This document shows positions 56,214 through 64,000 of a stretch of 64,000 bases of DNA, piece by piece (position 1 is the first letter of the stretch; every line of letters starts with the position of its first letter). The notes beneath the pieces were generated by a model. That model saw only the letters and a program-made list of their open reading frames with translations, had not been told where the DNA came from and searched no databases. The position numbers and the translations under genes are program-made. Origin of the DNA: Geodermatophilus sp. YIM 151500 (lineage in GTDB: Bacteria > Actinomycetota > Actinomycetes > Mycobacteriales > Geodermatophilaceae); contig NZ_JAOVZT010000007.1 in NCBI RefSeq assembly GCF_025716945.1, positions 147,522 through 211,521 on the forward strand. Direction: 5' to 3'.

Positions 56214-56519
56214 ATGGCGGGACAGAAGATCCGCATCCGGCTGAAGGCCTACGACCACGAGGCGATCGACGCCTCGGCGCGGCGCATCGTCGAGACGGTC
56301 ACCAAGACCGGTGCGCGCGTCGTCGGCCCGGTGCCGCTGCCGACGGAGAAGAACGTGTACTGCGTCATCCGCTCGCCGCACAAGTACAAGGACTCGCGCG
56401 AGCACTTCGAGATGCGCACGCACAAGCGCCTCATCGACATCCTCGACCCGACGCCGAAGACCGTCGACGCGCTCATGCGCATCGACCTGCCGGCCTCGGT
56501 CGACGTCAACATCCAGTAA
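56214..56519 (+). CDS. rpsJ: 30S ribosomal protein S10
   Basis: A 101-residue S10 (NusE), which also joins transcription antitermination complexes with NusB and links NusG to the ribosome. [40 protein letters not shown] and the [16 protein letters not shown] segment are typical. CAGGAGCAG lies before ATG 56214. It heads the S10 operon; no separate promoter is obvious in the 62 nt after the tuf terminator. Confidence 0.98.
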   Translation: MAGQKIRIRLKAYDHEAIDASARRIVETVTKTGARVVGPVPLPTEKNVYCVIRSPHKYKDSREHFEMRTHKRLIDILDPTPKTVDALMRIDLPASVDVNIQ

Positions 56520-56535
56520 GGGACCGGGACCAGTC

Positions 56536-57201
56536 ATGGCGAGTACGTTCCGCGGTCTCCTCGGCGAGAAGCTGGGGATGACCCAGGTCTTCGACGAGAA
56601 CAACCGCATCGTGCCGGTGACCGTCGTCAAGGCGGGCCCGTGCGTGGTCACGCAGGTGCGCACCCCGGAGGTCGACGGCTACTCCGCCGTCCAGCTCGGC
56701 TTCGGCGAGATCGACCCGCGCAAGGTGAACAAGCCCGAGGGCGGGCACTTCGCCAAGGCGGGCGTGACGCCCCGGCGGCACCTGGTGGAGCTGCGCACCG
56801 AGGACGCCTCGAACTACACGGTCGGCCAGGAGCTGACCGCCGAGGTGCTCGACGGCGTCGCCAAGGTCGACGTCATCGGCACCAGCAAGGGCAAGGGCAC
56901 CGCCGGCGTCATGAAGCGCCACGGCTTCAAGGGCCTCGGCGCGAGCCACGGCACCCAGCGCAAGCACCGCTCGCCCGGATCGATCGGCGGCTGCGCCACC
57001 CCCGGCCGGGTCTTCAAGGGCCTGCGCATGGCCGGCCGCATGGGCGCGGTGAAGACGACCACCCTCTCGCTCAAGGTGCACAAGGTGGACGCCGAGCGCG
57101 GGCTGGTTCTGATCAAGGGCGCCATCCCGGGCCCGCGCGGTGGGCTGGTGCTCGTCCGCTCCGCGGTCAAGGGCGGCCCCGTGGGGAGTGACGCGAAGTG
57201 A
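56536..57201 (+). CDS. rplC: 50S ribosomal protein L3
   Basis: A 221-residue L3 that reaches towards the peptidyl transferase centre. [21 protein letters not shown], the central [16 protein letters not shown] loop and the [14 protein letters not shown] segment are intact. It begins 16 nt after rpsJ, and its stop overlaps the GTG of rplD. Confidence 0.97.
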   Translation: MASTFRGLLGEKLGMTQVFDENNRIVPVTVVKAGPCVVTQVRTPEVDGYSAVQLGFGEIDPRKVNKPEGGHFAKAGVTPRRHLVELRTEDASNYTVGQELTAEVLDGVAKVDVIGTSKGKGTAGVMKRHGFKGLGASHGTQRKHRSPGSIGGCATPGRVFKGLRMAGRMGAVKTTTLSLKVHKVDAERGLVLIKGAIPGPRGGLVLVRSAVKGGPVGSDAK

Positions 57202-58193
57202 CCAGCACGCGAAGCCGAGCTGCCGGCGAGCGCGCCGACCGGCAGGTCGACGTCCGCACGCCCGCCGGGCAGACCGCGGGCAGCGCGACGCTGCCCGGTG
57301 AGATCTTCGACCGCGACGCGAACCTGTCGCTGATGCACCAGGTGGTGACCGCGCAGCTCGCTGCCGCCCGGCAGGGCACGCACGCGACCAGGACGCGCGG
57401 CCAGGTCCGCGGCGGTGGCAGCAAGCCGTACCGGCAGAAGGGCACCGGCCGGGCGCGCCAGGGCTCGACCCGGGCGCCCCAGTTCGAGGGCGGTGGCACC
57501 GTCCACGGGCCGCAGCCCCGTGACTACAGCCAGCGGACGCCGAAGAAGATGAAGGCGGCCGCGCTGCGCGGGGCGCTCTCCGACCGCGCCCGGGAGAACC
57601 GGGTGCACGTCGTCACCACCTTCGTCGAGGGTGACGCCCCGAAGACCAAGGCGGCCCTGGCCACGCTGGACGCGGTCAGCTCGGCCAAGCGGGTGCTCGT
57701 GGTGCTCGACTCCGCTGACACGCTGAACTGGATCAGCCTGCGCAACGTGCCCCGCGTGCACCTGCTCGAGACCGGTCAGCTCAACACCTACGACGTCCTG
57801 GTCGCCGACGAGGTCGTCTTCACCGAGGCGGCGCTGGCGGAGTTCGTCTCCGGCCGCTCCGGCGGTGCCGCGGAACCGGGCACCGCCAAGCCGGACCTGG
57901 CCACGCACCTCACGCCGGGCGGCGTCCCGTCCGTCGCCCCCGCCGAGGGCGAGGGCACCGTCGAGACCGCTGCCGAGGAGCCGGCGAAGGCCGACGCGAA
58001 GAAGGGCCCGGCGGCGGCCGTCGACGCCGCGCCGTCGACCGCGGCCGAGGCCGCGGCCGCCCCTGCGGAGCAGGCCGAGGCCGCCGACGCCGGCCCCGAT
58101 GCCGTCGCGCCCAGTGACGAGGCGTCCTCCGCGGCGGGCACCACGCCGGCGGCGGAGAAGAACGCTGCGAAGACGAACGAGGAGACGGCATGA
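57198..58193 (+). CDS. rplD: 50S ribosomal protein L4 with about 110-residue C-terminal tail
   Basis: A 331-residue L4. The normal L4 fold covers residues about 1-218: [20 protein letters not shown] in the tunnel loop, then the [15 protein letters not shown] and [17 protein letters not shown] segments. Residues about 219-331 are an Ala, Glu, Pro, Thr and Lys-rich low-complexity tail; ordinary bacterial L4 ends near 205-220. The tail has the same base composition as the core and no stop or frameshift between them. Overlaps rplC and rplW by 4 bp each. Confidence 0.96.
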   Translation: MTSTRSRAAGERADRQVDVRTPAGQTAGSATLPGEIFDRDANLSLMHQVVTAQLAAARQGTHATRTRGQVRGGGSKPYRQKGTGRARQGSTRAPQFEGGGTVHGPQPRDYSQRTPKKMKAAALRGALSDRARENRVHVVTTFVEGDAPKTKAALATLDAVSSAKRVLVVLDSADTLNWISLRNVPRVHLLETGQLNTYDVLVADEVVFTEAALAEFVSGRSGGAAEPGTAKPDLATHLTPGGVPSVAPAEGEGTVETAAEEPAKADAKKGPAAAVDAAPSTAAEAAAAPAEQAEAADAGPDAVAPSDEASSAAGTTPAAEKNAAKTNEETA

Positions 58194-58492
58194 GCGTCCG
58201 CGACCCCCGGGACGTCGTGCTGTCCCCGGTCATCTCGGAGAAGAGCTACGGGCTGCTCGACGAGAACCAGTACACGTTCATCGTCCGGCCCGACGCCAAC
58301 AAGACGCAGATCAAGATCGCGGTCGAGCAGATCTTCGACGTGAAGGTGCTCGGTGTGAACACGGTCAACCGGCAGGGCAAGCGCAAGCGCGCCAAGGGCA
58401 ACCGGATGGGCAAGCGCAAGGACACCAAGCGCGCCATCGTGTCGGTCGCGCCCGGCGACCGGATCGAGATCTTCGGGGGCCCGGGGGCCTGA
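58190..58492 (+). CDS. rplW: 50S ribosomal protein L23
   Basis: A 100-residue L23 at the exit of the peptide tunnel, the docking site for trigger factor and [23 protein letters not shown], the [22 protein letters not shown] segment and the basic loop [16 protein letters not shown] are typical. It overlaps rplD by 4 bp. Confidence 0.97.
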   Translation: MSVRDPRDVVLSPVISEKSYGLLDENQYTFIVRPDANKTQIKIAVEQIFDVKVLGVNTVNRQGKRKRAKGNRMGKRKDTKRAIVSVAPGDRIEIFGGPGA

Positions 58493-58562
58493 CGGCGGGT
58501 ACCGCCGTCGACCTCCGCCCATCCGCACCGGACCAGAGAAGAAGACAAGGGACGAAACACCC

Positions 58563-59396
<834 letters not shown>

Positions 59397-59411
59397 GGAG
59401 TCTGACGCACG

Positions 59412-59693
59412 ATGCCACGCAGCCTGAAGAAGGGCCCCTTCGTGGACGACCACCTGCTCAAGAAGGTGGACGCCCAGAACGAGAAGGGCACCAAGAACGT
59501 CATCCGCACCTGGTCGCGGCGCTCGACGATCATCCCCGACATGCTCGGGCACACGATCGCCGTGCACGACGGCCGCAAGCACGTGCCGGTGTTCGTGACC
59601 GAGGCCATGGTCGGGCACAAGCTCGGCGAGTTCGCGCCCACGCGCACGTTCCGTGGGCACGTCAAGGACGACCGCCGGTCGCGTCGCGGCTGA
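59412..59693 (+). CDS. rpsS: 30S ribosomal protein S19
   Basis: A 93-residue S19 of the small-subunit head. [19 protein letters not shown] and [20 protein letters not shown] are typical. GAGGAG lies in the 15-nt gap after rplB. Confidence 0.98.
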   Translation: MPRSLKKGPFVDDHLLKKVDAQNEKGTKNVIRTWSRRSTIIPDMLGHTIAVHDGRKHVPVFVTEAMVGHKLGEFAPTRTFRGHVKDDRRSRRG

Positions 59694-59707
59694 GCAGGCA
59701 GAGAGAG

Positions 59708-60190
59708 ATGACGATGACTTCCCAGGTGGGACAGGAGGCACCGGCGGCCCGGGCGACGGCCCGGTTCGTCCGCGTGACCCCCATGAAGGCGCGCCGGGTG
59801 GTGGACCTCATCCGCTACCTGCCGACCGACGAGGCCCTGGCTCTGCTGCGCTTCGCACCGCAGAGCGCCAGCGAGCCGGTGGCCAAGGTGGTCGCCAGCG
59901 CGGTGGCCAACGCCGAGCACAACCTCCGGCTGGACCCCGACACGCTGGTCATCAGCGCCGCGTACGTCGACGAGGGGCCGACGCTCAAGCGCATCCGCCC
60001 GCGGGCCCAGGGGCGGGCCTACCGGATCAACAAGCGGACCAGCCACATCACCGTCGAGGTCAGCGAGGTCGCCACGAGCGCCGCGCTGGCGCAGAAGGCG
60101 CGCAAGGCGCGGCGGGAGACCGGGCAGTCCGGCACCTCCGACCGCCTCGACGGCCGACAGAAGCGCAGCACGAGGGGAGGGACCCGCTAG
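59708..60190 (+). CDS. rplV: 50S ribosomal protein L22
   Basis: A 160-residue L22 lining the exit tunnel. [34 protein letters not shown] and the tip loop [20 protein letters not shown] are intact. A basic C-terminal tail of about 40 residues goes beyond the usual 110-115. ATG at 59708 follows AGAGAGAG; an ATG two codons later (59714) is possible. Its TAG overlaps the GTG of rpsC. Confidence 0.97.
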   Translation: MTMTSQVGQEAPAARATARFVRVTPMKARRVVDLIRYLPTDEALALLRFAPQSASEPVAKVVASAVANAEHNLRLDPDTLVISAAYVDEGPTLKRIRPRAQGRAYRINKRTSHITVEVSEVATSAALAQKARKARRETGQSGTSDRLDGRQKRSTRGGTR

Positions 60191-61110
60191 TGGGTCAGAA
60201 GGTCAACCCGCACGGGTTCCGGCTCGGCATCACCACCGACTACAAGTCCCGGTGGTACGCCGACAAGCTCTACAAGGACTACGTCAAGGAAGACGTGGCG
60301 ATCCGCCGCCTCATGACCAAGGGCATGGAGCGGGCCGGCATCTCGAAGGTGGAGATCGAGCGCACCCGTGACCGGGTCCGCGTCGACATCCACACCGCCC
60401 GGCCGGGCATCGTCATCGGCCGCCGCGGCGCCGAGGCCGACCGCATCCGCGGCGAGCTGGAGAAGCTCACCGGCAAGCAGGTGCAGCTCAACATCCTCGA
60501 GGTCAAGAACCCCGAGGCCGACGCGCAGCTGGTCGCGCAGGCCGTCGCCGAGCAGCTCTCCAGCCGCGTCAGCTTCCGCCGCGCCATGCGCAAGGCGATG
60601 CAGGCCGCGCAGCGCAGCCCGCAGGTGAAGGGCATCCGGGTGCAGTGCTCGGGTCGCCTCGGCGGCACCGAGATGAGCCGGTCGGAGTTCTACCGCGAGG
60701 GCCGGGTGCCGCTGCACACGCTCCGCGCGAACATCGACTACGGCCTGTACGAGGCCCGTACCACCTTCGGCCGCATCGGCGTGAAGGTGTGGATCTACAA
60801 GGGCGACGTCAGCGGCTCGCGCGCCGAGCGGGAGGCCCTCGAGGCCCTCGCCGCGCGGCAGCAGCGGCGCGAGCGGGCCCAGCGCCCGCAGCGCCGCTCG
60901 GGGTCCAGCGGCACCACCGCCGGCGGCACCGAGGCCGGCCGCGCGGCCGCCGAGGCCCCCGCGGCCCCGGCGACCGGGCCGGCCGACGCCCCCGTGGCCA
61001 CCTCCGGCGAGGCGCCCGCACCGGTCGTGGCGGACACCGCCGGGCCCGAGGGCACCTCGGTCGCGGAGTCGGCCGCCGACACCACCACGTCGACCGAGCA
61101 GGAGAGCTGA
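60190..61110 (+). CDS. rpsC: 30S ribosomal protein S3 with about 85-residue C-terminal tail
   Basis: A 306-residue S3 at the mRNA entry site. [20 protein letters not shown], the KH-domain motif [14 protein letters not shown] and the [22 protein letters not shown] segment are normal up to about residue 220. The remainder starts Arg/Gln-rich and continues as an Ala, Thr, Pro, Glu low-complexity tail to 306; E. coli S3 has 233 residues. GTG at 60190 overlaps the rplV stop. Confidence 0.97.
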   Translation: MGQKVNPHGFRLGITTDYKSRWYADKLYKDYVKEDVAIRRLMTKGMERAGISKVEIERTRDRVRVDIHTARPGIVIGRRGAEADRIRGELEKLTGKQVQLNILEVKNPEADAQLVAQAVAEQLSSRVSFRRAMRKAMQAAQRSPQVKGIRVQCSGRLGGTEMSRSEFYREGRVPLHTLRANIDYGLYEARTTFGRIGVKVWIYKGDVSGSRAEREALEALAARQQRRERAQRPQRRSGSSGTTAGGTEAGRAAAEAPAAPATGPADAPVATSGEAPAPVVADTAGPEGTSVAESAADTTTSTEQES

Positions 61111-61114
61111 CGCA

Positions 61115-61531
61115 ATGCTGATCCCACGGCGCGTCAAGCACCGCAAGCAGCACCACCCCGACCGCTCCGGCCGGGCCAAGGGCGGCACCGCCATCAACTT
61201 CGGCGAGTACGCCATCCAGGCCCTCGAGCCCGCGTACGTGACCAACCGGCAGATCGAGTCAGCCCGGATCGCCATGACCCGGCACATCCGGCGTGGCGGC
61301 AAGGTGTGGATCACCATCTACCCCGACCGGCCGCTGACCAAGAAGCCCGCCGAGACCCGCATGGGCTCGGGCAAGGGCTCGCCGGAGTGGTGGGTCGCCA
61401 ACGTCAAGCCCGGCCGGGTCATGTTCGAGCTCTCGGGCGTGGCCGAGCCGGTCGCCCGCGAGGCCATGCGCCGGGCCATCCACAAGCTGCCCATGAAGTG
61501 CCGCTTCATCACGCGCGAAGGAGAGGTGTGA
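61115..61531 (+). CDS. rplP: 50S ribosomal protein L16
   Basis: A 138-residue L16 near the A-site. [37 protein letters not shown] and [19 protein letters not shown] are typical. It begins 4 nt after rpsC and overlaps rpmC (TGATG). Confidence 0.98.
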   Translation: MLIPRRVKHRKQHHPDRSGRAKGGTAINFGEYAIQALEPAYVTNRQIESARIAMTRHIRRGGKVWITIYPDRPLTKKPAETRMGSGKGSPEWWVANVKPGRVMFELSGVAEPVAREAMRRAIHKLPMKCRFITREGEV

Positions 61532-61764
61532 TGGCTGCCGGTCTGACCGCTCCGGAGCTGCGCGAGCTCTCGGCCGACGAGCTCGCCACGCGGCTGCGCG
61601 AGTCCAAGGAAGAACTGTTCAACCTGCGGTTCCAGGTGGCCACCGGCCAGCTGGACAACAACCGGCGGCTGCAGACCGTCCGCCGTGACATCGCGCGGAT
61701 CTACACGATCATGCGCGAGCGCGAGCTCGGTCTCTCGGTCGCCCCGAACGAGGGTGTGGCATGA
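61531..61764 (+). CDS. rpmC: 50S ribosomal protein L29
   Basis: A 77-residue helical L29 beside L23 at the tunnel exit. The [15 protein letters not shown]-type segment reads [20 protein letters not shown], followed by [21 protein letters not shown] at 61531 overlaps the rplP stop and is preceded by AAGGAGAGG. Overlaps rpsQ by 4 bp. Confidence 0.97.
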   Translation: MAAGLTAPELRELSADELATRLRESKEELFNLRFQVATGQLDNNRRLQTVRRDIARIYTIMRERELGLSVAPNEGVA

Positions 61765-62066
61765 GCGAGTCACCGGAGGTCGCGCTCAGCCGCGCGTCGG
61801 GTCCCCAGCAGGCCGGCCGCGGCTACCGCAAGGTCCGGGAGGGCCTGGTGGTCAGCGACAAGATGCAGAAGACGATCGTCGTCGAGGTCGAGGACCGCGT
61901 GAAGCACGGCCTCTACGGCAAGGTCATCCGACGCACCAGCAAGCTGAAGGCGCACGACGAGAACGGCATCGCCGGCGTCGGCGACCGGGTGCAGATCATG
62001 GAGACCCGACCGCTGTCGGCCACCAAGCGCTGGCGACTGGTCGAGGTCTTGGAGAAGGCGAAGTAA
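61761..62066 (+). CDS. rpsQ: 30S ribosomal protein S17
   Basis: A 101-residue S17 binding the 5' domain of 16S rRNA. After about 20 extra residues come [20 protein letters not shown], the [21 protein letters not shown] segment and [20 protein letters not shown]. Last gene before the 258-bp gap to rplN. Confidence 0.97.
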   Translation: MSESPEVALSRASGPQQAGRGYRKVREGLVVSDKMQKTIVVEVEDRVKHGLYGKVIRRTSKLKAHDENGIAGVGDRVQIMETRPLSATKRWRLVEVLEKAK

Positions 62067-62126
62067 CCGCACGCCTCGCTGGGCGGCTCACCTCACACGG
62101 ACCGGAGGAGGACGCCCCGGCGGCGC

Positions 62127-62140
62127 CGGGTATCGTGGTC
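62127..62140 (+). promoter_or_regulatory. candidate internal promoter of the spc operon
   Basis: The stretch CGGGTATCGTGGTC at 62127-62140 repeats the 13-base -10 region of the rpsL promoter (GGGTATCGTGGTC at 51429-51441 in rpsL). The -35 position here (GAGGAC, 62108-62113) is not consensus. It would serve rplN-rplX-rplE-rpsN. Confidence 0.5.
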
Positions 62141-62218
62141 AGTCGGCTTTGATCGGCCGGCGACCACGGTGCCGGCCCGGTTCCCGTGAAGATCGTCCGG
62201 CGCCAGCCGGACGCCGAC

Positions 62219-62308
62219 GGGGGATCCGAGCGAAGCGAGCATCCCCTCGGAACGACAGGCAGCCGCGCGTAGCGCATCAAGGCAGTTAGAGGTCGCACAC
62301 AGTGCGAC
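62219..62308 (+). promoter_or_regulatory. structured rplN leader
   Basis: Two hairpins lie before rplN. GGGGAT (62220-62225) pairs with ATCCCC (62241-62246) around GCGAAGCGAGC. GTCGCAC (62292-62298) pairs with GTGCGAC (62302-62308), ending 6 nt before the GGAG binding site (62315-62318). The second could control rplN translation. Inferred from structure only. Confidence 0.4.
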
Positions 62309-62324
62309 GGACACGGAGTGCGAA

Positions 62325-62693
62325 GTGATTCAGCAGGAGTCGCGACTGCGGGTCGCCGACAACACCGGAGCGAAGGAGATCCTCTGCATCCGCGTTCTCG
62401 GCGGCTCCGGGCGACGCTACGCGGGCATCGGTGACGTCATCGTCGCCACCGTGAAGGACGCGCTGCCCGGTGCCGGGGTCAAGCGGGGTGACGTGGTCAA
62501 GGCCGTCGTCGTCCGCACGGCGAAGGAGCGCCGTCGTCCGGACGGTTCCTACATCCGCTTCGACGAGAACGCCGCGGTCATCATCCGCGACAGCGGCGAC
62601 CCCCGCGGGACGCGCATCTTCGGCCCCGTCGGTCGCGAACTGCGCGACAAGCGCTTCATGCGGATCATCTCGCTCGCCCCGGAGGTGCTCTGA
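62325..62693 (+). CDS. rplN: 50S ribosomal protein L14
   Basis: A 122-residue L14 at the subunit interface, exact family length. [41 protein letters not shown] and the C-terminal [12 protein letters not shown] are typical. GTG at 62325 has GGAG 6 nt upstream. It heads the spc gene group. Confidence 0.98.
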   Translation: MIQQESRLRVADNTGAKEILCIRVLGGSGRRYAGIGDVIVATVKDALPGAGVKRGDVVKAVVVRTAKERRRPDGSYIRFDENAAVIIRDSGDPRGTRIFGPVGRELRDKRFMRIISLAPEVL

Positions 62694-62695
62694 CC

Positions 62696-63061
62696 ATGGC
62701 GAACAGCAAGACGAAGTCCGCGACGAGCCGCAAGAAGGCGCCGTCGATGAAGGTGAAGAAGGGCGACAAGGTCCTCGTGCTCGCGGGCAAGGACCGGGGT
62801 GCCACCGGCCGGGTCATCGCCGCCTATCCGCAGGACCAGAAGGTCCTCGTCGAGGGCGTCGGCCGGGTCAAGAAGCACACCCGGATCAGCACCTCGCAGC
62901 GCGGCGCCCAGCAGGGCGGCATCGTCACCCAGGAGGCGCGCATCCACGTGAGCAACGTGATGGTGCTCGACTCCGAGGACAAGCCGACCCGGGTCGGCTA
63001 CCGCTTCGACGAGGAAGGCCGCAAGGTCCGGGTCTCGCGGCGCACCGGTAAGGACCTCTGA
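62696..63061 (+). CDS. rplX: 50S ribosomal protein L24
   Basis: A 121-residue L24, an assembly initiator. The KOW segment [33 protein letters not shown] and the [20 protein letters not shown] segment are typical. The first 15 residues are a basic extension. It begins 2 nt after rplN. Confidence 0.97.
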   Translation: MANSKTKSATSRKKAPSMKVKKGDKVLVLAGKDRGATGRVIAAYPQDQKVLVEGVGRVKKHTRISTSQRGAQQGGIVTQEARIHVSNVMVLDSEDKPTRVGYRFDEEGRKVRVSRRTGKDL

Positions 63062-63065
63062 ACCC

Positions 63066-63665
63066 ATGCCCGCAACCACGGAGAGCGCACCCACCCGTGA
63101 GCTGCCCCGGCTGCTCGCCCGCTACCGCGAGGAGATCGCGCCGGCGCTGCAGTCCGAGTTCGGCCACGGCAACGTCATGCAGATCCCGCGGCTGACCAAG
63201 ATCGTGGTCAACATGGGCGTCGGCGAGGCCACCCGAGACGCCAAGCTGATGGACGGCGCCGTCCGCGACCTGACCGCCATCACCGGTCAGAAGCCGGCCG
63301 TCGTCCGGGCCCGCAAGTCCATCGCCCAGTTCAAGCTGCGCGAGGGCATGCCGATCGGCGCCAAGGTCACCCTCCGCGGGGACCGGATGTGGGAGTTCCT
63401 CGACCGGCTGCTGTCCCTGGCGCTGCCCCGCATCCGCGACTTCCGCGGTCTGTCGGCCAAGCAGTTCGACGGCCACGGCAACTACACGTTCGGTCTGACC
63501 GAGCAGTCGATGTTCCGCGAGATCGACGTCGACAAGATCGACCGGCCGCGCGGCATGGACATCACGCTGGTCACCACCGCCACCAACGACGACGAGGGCC
63601 GCGAGCTGCTGCGCCTGCTCGGCTTCCCCTTCGCCGGCCAGCCCGTCGTGCAGACCACCCGCTGA
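63066..63665 (+). CDS. rplE: 50S ribosomal protein L5
   Basis: A 199-residue L5 that binds 5S rRNA and contacts S13. The [21 protein letters not shown] segment, [20 protein letters not shown] and [20 protein letters not shown] are intact. The N-terminal 18 residues are extra. It lies 4 nt after rplX. Confidence 0.98.
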   Translation: MPATTESAPTRELPRLLARYREEIAPALQSEFGHGNVMQIPRLTKIVVNMGVGEATRDAKLMDGAVRDLTAITGQKPAVVRARKSIAQFKLREGMPIGAKVTLRGDRMWEFLDRLLSLALPRIRDFRGLSAKQFDGHGNYTFGLTEQSMFREIDVDKIDRPRGMDITLVTTATNDDEGRELLRLLGFPFAGQPVVQTTR

Positions 63666-63685
63666 GCCGGGCAGGGAGAGAAGAG

Positions 63686-63871
63686 ATGGCCAAGAAGGCT
63701 CTGATCAACAAGGCGGCCCGCAAGCCGAAGTTCGCCGTCCGCGCGTACACCCGCTGCCAGCGCTGCGGCCGGCCGCACGCGGTCTTCCGCAAGTTCGGCC
63801 TCTGCCGGATCTGCCTGCGGGAGATGGCGCACGCCGGGGAGCTCCCCGGTGTGAGCAAGTCCTCGTGGTAG
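63686..63871 (+). CDS. rpsN: 30S ribosomal protein S14 type Z
   Basis: A 61-residue zinc-binding S14 with Cys ligands 24, 27, 40 and 43 (CQRCGR, CRICLRE). The short zinc form is standard for the spc operon of actinobacteria. GGGAGAGAAGAG precedes the ATG. It is followed 3 nt after the stop by repeat copy 7. Confidence 0.97.
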   Translation: MAKKALINKAARKPKFAVRAYTRCQRCGRPHAVFRKFGLCRICLREMAHAGELPGVSKSSW

Positions 63872-63873
63872 AA

Positions 63874-63930
63874 GGACCCGGCTGCCCCCCACGACACGCT
63901 TCGCGCGCCGCGGGTCCCTGCAGCCGGGCC
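63874..63930 (+). repeat. structured intergenic repeat, copy 7 (after rpsN)
   Basis: Begins 3 nt after the rpsN stop. The outer stem is CCCGGCTGC (63877-63885) with GCAGCCGGG (63920-63928), perfect. The core is more diverged (CCCCCACGACACGCTTCG, then CGCGCCGCGGGTCCCT) but keeps the CCCCCAC start and GCGGG-TCCCT end. The tail CCGCTCCATCAAATCAC parallels that of copies 4 and 6. Confidence 0.75.
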
Positions 63931-64000
63931 GCTCCATCAAATCACTGAACACCGAGAGGCCCCGCCCGACGGCACCAGCCGGACGGCGAGAGGAACCGCG
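63931..64000 (+). other. leader of the next gene (rpsH expected), cut by the window end
   Basis: After repeat copy 7 there is no start codon in a supported frame. The last bases, GGCGAGAGGAACCGCG, contain a good ribosome binding site, so a gene should begin just past 64000. By conserved order it would be rpsH. Inferred. Confidence 0.5.

Overview
The window is very GC-rich DNA with dense, short-spaced genes, many GTG starts and overlapping stop/start codons, typical of a high-GC actinobacterium. Gene content and order fit this: a 14-subunit nuo operon headed by a geranylgeranyl-reductase-family gene and followed by a polyprenyl synthase, korAB, rpmG-hadAB near aspC/tRNA-Trp/secE/nusG, and rpoB starting with TTG. 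None of the four tRNA genes encodes CCA. I lean towards Geodermatophilaceae or a near relative, but that is an impression and not a computed placement.

Layout. 1-910: the end of an unknown gene, a proline-rich small ORF and a phosphoribosyltransferase. 1010-20252: a redox block. A perfect 18-bp Rex-type operator (1030-1047) lies before a menaquinone-reductase-like flavoprotein, then nuoA-nuoN (NADH:menaquinone oxidoreductase) and a trans-polyprenyl diphosphate synthase that probably makes the menaquinone side chain. 20290-26440: a lipoprotein sugar dehydrogenase, korA/korB (2-oxoacid:ferredoxin oxidoreductase) on the minus strand, htpX and a convergent yajQ. 26527-33150: an accessory stretch with tRNA-Tyr, a TadE/G-like gene, a two-gene unit with WXG100/ESX-like features, a 42-residue peptide made of RGASWS repeats, a membrane GGDEF-EAL protein, tRNA-Thr and tRNA-Met. 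33257-48429: rpmG, hadA, hadB, aspC (minus), tRNA-Trp, secE, nusG, rplK, rplA, rplJ, rplL, rpoB, rpoC. 48703-51219 (minus): an F420-type luciferase-like oxidoreductase, a 71-residue protein and a trypsin-like protease. 51779-64000: the str operon (rpsL, rpsG, fusA, tuf), the S10 operon (rpsJ to rpsQ) and the start of the spc operon (rplN, rplX, rplE, rpsN), cut before rpsH.

How the parts work together. The first third is respiration: electrons from NADH enter complex I and leave as menaquinol, and neighbouring genes supply or modify the quinone. The Rex-type box suggests control by NADH/NAD. The last half is the core transcription and translation cluster.

The most unusual signal is a family of structured intergenic repeats. 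Seven copies (after the GGDEF-EAL gene, nusG, rplK, rplL, rpoB, rpoC and rpsN) each begin 3-12 nt after a stop codon. They have an outer stem whose sequence differs between copies, an inner stem with compensatory changes, and a 12-nt loop close to CTCGCACGCTCG. In two copies the core is inverted while the downstream tail keeps its orientation. Other curiosities are the RGASWS repeat peptide with a GTCAC/GTGAC cluster upstream, the VALPS-repeat N-terminus of the flavoprotein, and long extra tails on L4, S3, SecE, NusG and NuoE.
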